Assembly: GCA_031267675.1 (NCBI GenBank)
Contig: JAIRYT010000061.1
Coordinates: 23,074 to 87,073 of the forward strand
DNA length: 64,000 nt
From: Treponema sp.
GTDB taxonomy: Bacteria; Spirochaetota; Spirochaetia; Treponematales; Breznakiellaceae
Direction of reading: 5' to 3'
Part shown: one piece after another, positions 62,140-64,000 of the stretch
How the letters are laid out: each line of letters starts with the position of its first letter
Numbering within the stretch: the stretch's first letter is position 1
Translations under genes and position numbers: made by a program
The notes under the pieces: model-generated
Seen by the model: the letters and a program-made list of their open reading frames with translations, nothing else
Told to the model about the DNA's origin: nothing
Database searches by the model: none

Positions 62140-62853
62140 GTGGCTGAACGGTTTTTGCGCCGGGCCGGCGCGGTCGAAATTGTCCGTAAACTAACGGCAA
62201 AAACCGTTCTGGAGCGCGGCCTTGTCGCGGAAGGCGACCGCATTCTTGTCGCTGTTTCGGGCGGCAAGGATTCCACAGTGCTCGCGTGGGCGCTCGCCGC
62301 GCTCGGACCCGCGCTTAAATGCGGCTGCAAACTGGCCGCCCTGCACATTTCCACCGATTTTTGCGCCTGCTGCAAAAAGTCCGCGCTGGAACAAAAACTC
62401 GCCGAGTGGCAAATTCCCTTTACCGACCTTTTTGTTCCGGTAGTCGGCCGGCTCAAACCGGGAAAAAAAATGAACTGTTACTGGTGCTCAACCCAGCGCC
62501 GCACCGAGCTGCTTAAATATGCCGTTGAAAACGGGTACAACAAAATCGCGCTGGGCCATCACCTGGACGACATCATTGAAACATTTTTTATGAACCTTTG
62601 CGGCAAGGGAATAATTTCGACCATGCCGGTAAGCCTTTGTTATCACAAGTATCCTGTTACGCTTATACGCCCGCTCGCGCTGCTTGAAGAAGCGCAGATC
62701 ATTTCCTGCGCCGGCGAACTGGACATACTCAAAACGGCCTGCACCTGCCCTTACGGGATTCATTCAAAACGCCGTGACATGCGCGGTAAAATCGCCGCCT
62801 TTACTCCGTCGGGCGCGGTAAAGCGGCGCATAGCGGCGGCGCTTGAATGCTGA
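62140..62853 (+). CDS. ttcA: TtcA-like tRNA 2-thiocytidine synthetase (PP-loop)
   Basis: 237-residue PP-loop ATPase that thiolates C32 of some tRNAs using a Fe-S cluster. SGGKDSTVLAW is the ATP loop. CYWCSTQRR and CTCPYG hold the cluster cysteines, and GHHLDDIIETFFMNL is the family signature. GTG start with AAAGGAA before it. Slightly shorter than E. coli TtcA. Divergent from the catechol operon. Confidence 0.86.
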   Translation: MAERFLRRAGAVEIVRKLTAKTVLERGLVAEGDRILVAVSGGKDSTVLAWALAALGPALKCGCKLAALHISTDFCACCKKSALEQKLAEWQIPFTDLFVPVVGRLKPGKKMNCYWCSTQRRTELLKYAVENGYNKIALGHHLDDIIETFFMNLCGKGIISTMPVSLCYHKYPVTLIRPLALLEEAQIISCAGELDILKTACTCPYGIHSKRRDMRGKIAAFTPSGAVKRRIAAALEC

Positions 62854-62924
62854 CACCGGCACCGTCTGCCTGCAATTTATTTAGTCATGTTACGCGGAGT
62901 CTTTGAAAAGCAAAAGAGAATTTA

Positions 62925-62992
62925 CTACACCAACATCACAAATAAAGAAAAGGATTTCTGACAAAAAGTTCGGGTCGTTCGTGGTAGATTCC
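62925..62992 (+). repeat. Interspersed repeat copy 4
   Basis: Diverged copy: CCAACATCAC, a TTTCTGACAAAAAGTTCG core and GTTCGTGGTAGATTCC. The most degenerate of the four. Confidence 0.5.
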
Positions 62993-63005
62993 ATAGCCGG
63001 CGGTT

Positions 63006-63437
63006 TTAGTTTTGGTTTACAATTTTATCGGCAAAAGCGGTAATAAGGCGAATTTCTTTTTCTTTTAATTTTATACATCCTTTTCCCCCAAGCCACGCGT
63101 GATTACGAAATCCTACCTTGACGGGCAGCGTTTCTTTTTCCACGGCTATGCCTTTTGCCTTGACCGCAGACACTATTGCGCCGGTTCTATCCGTTCCCGA
63201 GGCGGTGGTAAACGCCGCCGCGGATTTTACCGCAGCCGGATCCAGATTATTTAAAAACTGTGTAAGAGACGGATCCAAACCCCACTTGTAAACTCCGCCG
63301 CCTATAAACAAAATATCAACAGGACCTGAAAGCGGTTTATCAATGGTTTCCGCCGTGATACCGATTGTTTTAGCAATGGTTTCCGCCACTTCTTTTGTAT
63401 TACCCCCGCGTGACTGATACCGTATTTCAATTTTCAT
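63006..63437 (-). CDS. Flavodoxin-like protein
   Basis: 143-residue FMN-binding electron carrier type. The phosphate loop is SRGGNTKEVA after a short strand, and IGGGVYKWG and FTTASGTDRTG are the other FMN loops. Could serve a small redox role or act as an isomerase accessory; no partner gene is adjacent. AAGGGG precedes ATG. Confidence 0.82.
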   Translation of the reverse strand: MKIEIRYQSRGGNTKEVAETIAKTIGITAETIDKPLSGPVDILFIGGGVYKWGLDPSLTQFLNNLDPAAVKSAAAFTTASGTDRTGAIVSAVKAKGIAVEKETLPVKVGFRNHAWLGGKGCIKLKEKEIRLITAFADKIVNQN

Positions 63438-63526
63438 TATTTTTACCCCTTGTAATTGTTTAACGCCATATACAAAAAAATGTCAATACCCTTTTATCCC
63501 GCAAGGCCATTGAAAAACCCCGGCCG

Positions 63527-64000
63527 TCAGTATAAATAATCGGTATATAACCCGGAGACGCCGCTTTGCATTATTTGATACGCCTCATCAAATTTGTTAA
63601 CCGTATGAACATATACACGCTTATCCAGTTTTGCAAGCTCGCTAACAAAACCGGCCGTTGCTTTGTACGGCCACATCGTTACAGCATAAATACTGTCGTG
63701 ATTACTGACAAATTCAAGAACCTCGGAATCTGTTTGTCCGCTTTGATATAATGTGTATATTACACCCGCAAATGGATAAACATCGTATATCGTTTTTAGC
63801 ATCTGCGGGTAATATATTTGCGGAATAAATCTGTCCAGTATTTCAATATTCACTTTATCCGCCGCTTTGTATATCTCCATAAATTGTTTTGCGACAAGAT
63901 ATTCCTGGGTTTCCTTGGTATCGGTCACAATGAAAATATCGTTATATTTTTCCATAAGCGCTATGATATCATCTATGTCAAGCGTCGTGTACCTGCCATA
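63527..64000 (-). CDS. Glycerophosphodiester phosphodiesterase, C-terminal part (runs off the window)
   Basis: The frame stays open to the window's right edge, beginning YGRYTTLDIDDIIALMEKYN, so the first methionine at 63955 is internal. The end VYVHTVNKFDEAYQIMQSGV then GLYTDYLY matches the last strand-helix of the GDPD TIM barrel. The catalytic N-terminal half is outside the window. It probably hydrolyses glycerophosphodiesters from lipids, if complete. Confidence 0.7.
   Translation of the reverse strand, partial: YGRYTTLDIDDIIALMEKYNDIFIVTDTKETQEYLVAKQFMEIYKAADKVNIEILDRFIPQIYYPQMLKTIYDVYPFAGVIYTLYQSGQTDSEVLEFVSNHDSIYAVTMWPYKATAGFVSELAKLDKRVYVHTVNKFDEAYQIMQSGVSGLYTDYLY

Overview
The window (about 50% GC, with several clearly AT-richer patches) looks like the chromosome of a host-associated, mostly anaerobic spirochaete, most likely a termite-gut Treponema close to T. 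primitia. Evidence: a cheA / cheW-cheR fusion / cheX chemotaxis cluster of the treponemal type, a GTP-dependent PEP carboxykinase, a flavodiiron protein, many lipoproteins and beta-barrel-like exported proteins, a sensory [FeFe]-hydrogenase-like kinase, and a complete hydrolytic meta-cleavage (catechol) operon of the kind reported for T. primitia. No species assignment can be proved from the sequence alone.

Layout. 0-4.3 kb: mannitol-type PTS operon on the minus strand (EIICB, a dedicated HPr, an MtlR-type activator, EIIA). 4.4-9.3 kb: tRNA-dihydrouridine synthase, divergent receiver protein plus flavodiiron protein, then nagA-nagB. 9.4-12.6 kb: two tandem beta-helix lipoproteins framed by interspersed repeats. 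12.8-17.4 kb: pckG, a sorbose-phosphate-reductase-like dehydrogenase with its AraC regulator, and an IS630 remnant. 17.3-21.1 kb: AT-rich small genes, then M15 peptidase-ilvN-leuA. 21.2-25.8 kb: an RRM protein, the hydrogenase-like hybrid kinase and a second M15 peptidase. 26-30.2 kb: a self-contained signalling set (cheY, cheX, a membrane CheA-like kinase, a Cache sensor) plus an SGNH esterase. 30.3-34.5 kb: an exported protein, Fe-alcohol dehydrogenase, and murQ with an RpiR regulator. 34.6-37.5 kb: AT-rich insert bounded by a direct duplication of the murQ promoter, carrying a lipoprotein and an ATPase/STAS-like pair. 37.5-41.3 kb: GNAT, PIG-L deacetylase and mannose-family PTS (IIB, IIC, IID). 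41.5-43.8 kb: tRNA-Leu and a decayed restriction/toxin-like island ending in a partial tRNA-Leu copy. 43.8-49.5 kb: a radical-SAM gene behind a 14-C tract, the main chemotaxis operon, and an orphan HigA antitoxin next to a deleted higB. 50-57 kb: two exported proteins, RNase II, aldo/keto reductase, ROK regulator and an unknown gene. 57-62 kb: the meta-cleavage operon. 62-64 kb: a TtcA-like protein, flavodoxin and a partial phosphodiesterase.

How it fits together. nagA, nagB, murQ, its RpiR regulator and the GNAT/PIG-L/PTS operon point to amino-sugar or peptidoglycan salvage feeding glycolysis. The meta-cleavage operon converts catechol to pyruvate plus acetyl-CoA using O2, and its XylT-type ferredoxin can keep the dioxygenase iron reduced; together with the flavodiiron protein this suggests life at a microoxic edge. 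Two separate chemotaxis-type phosphorelays and the hydrogenase-like kinase suggest strong investment in sensing. Several genes share an odd promoter geometry in which the start codon lies only 5-9 nt after the -10 box, suggesting leaderless mRNAs.

Most interesting leads: the hydrogenase-like hybrid kinase with a pseudo-receiver, the poly-C switch in front of the radical-SAM gene, the tRNA-bounded operon of DUF1016N / DUF3990 / unknown / DUF3791 / hsdR fragment, and the ATPase + STAS-like cassette. All names rest on reading motifs by eye; no database search was run.
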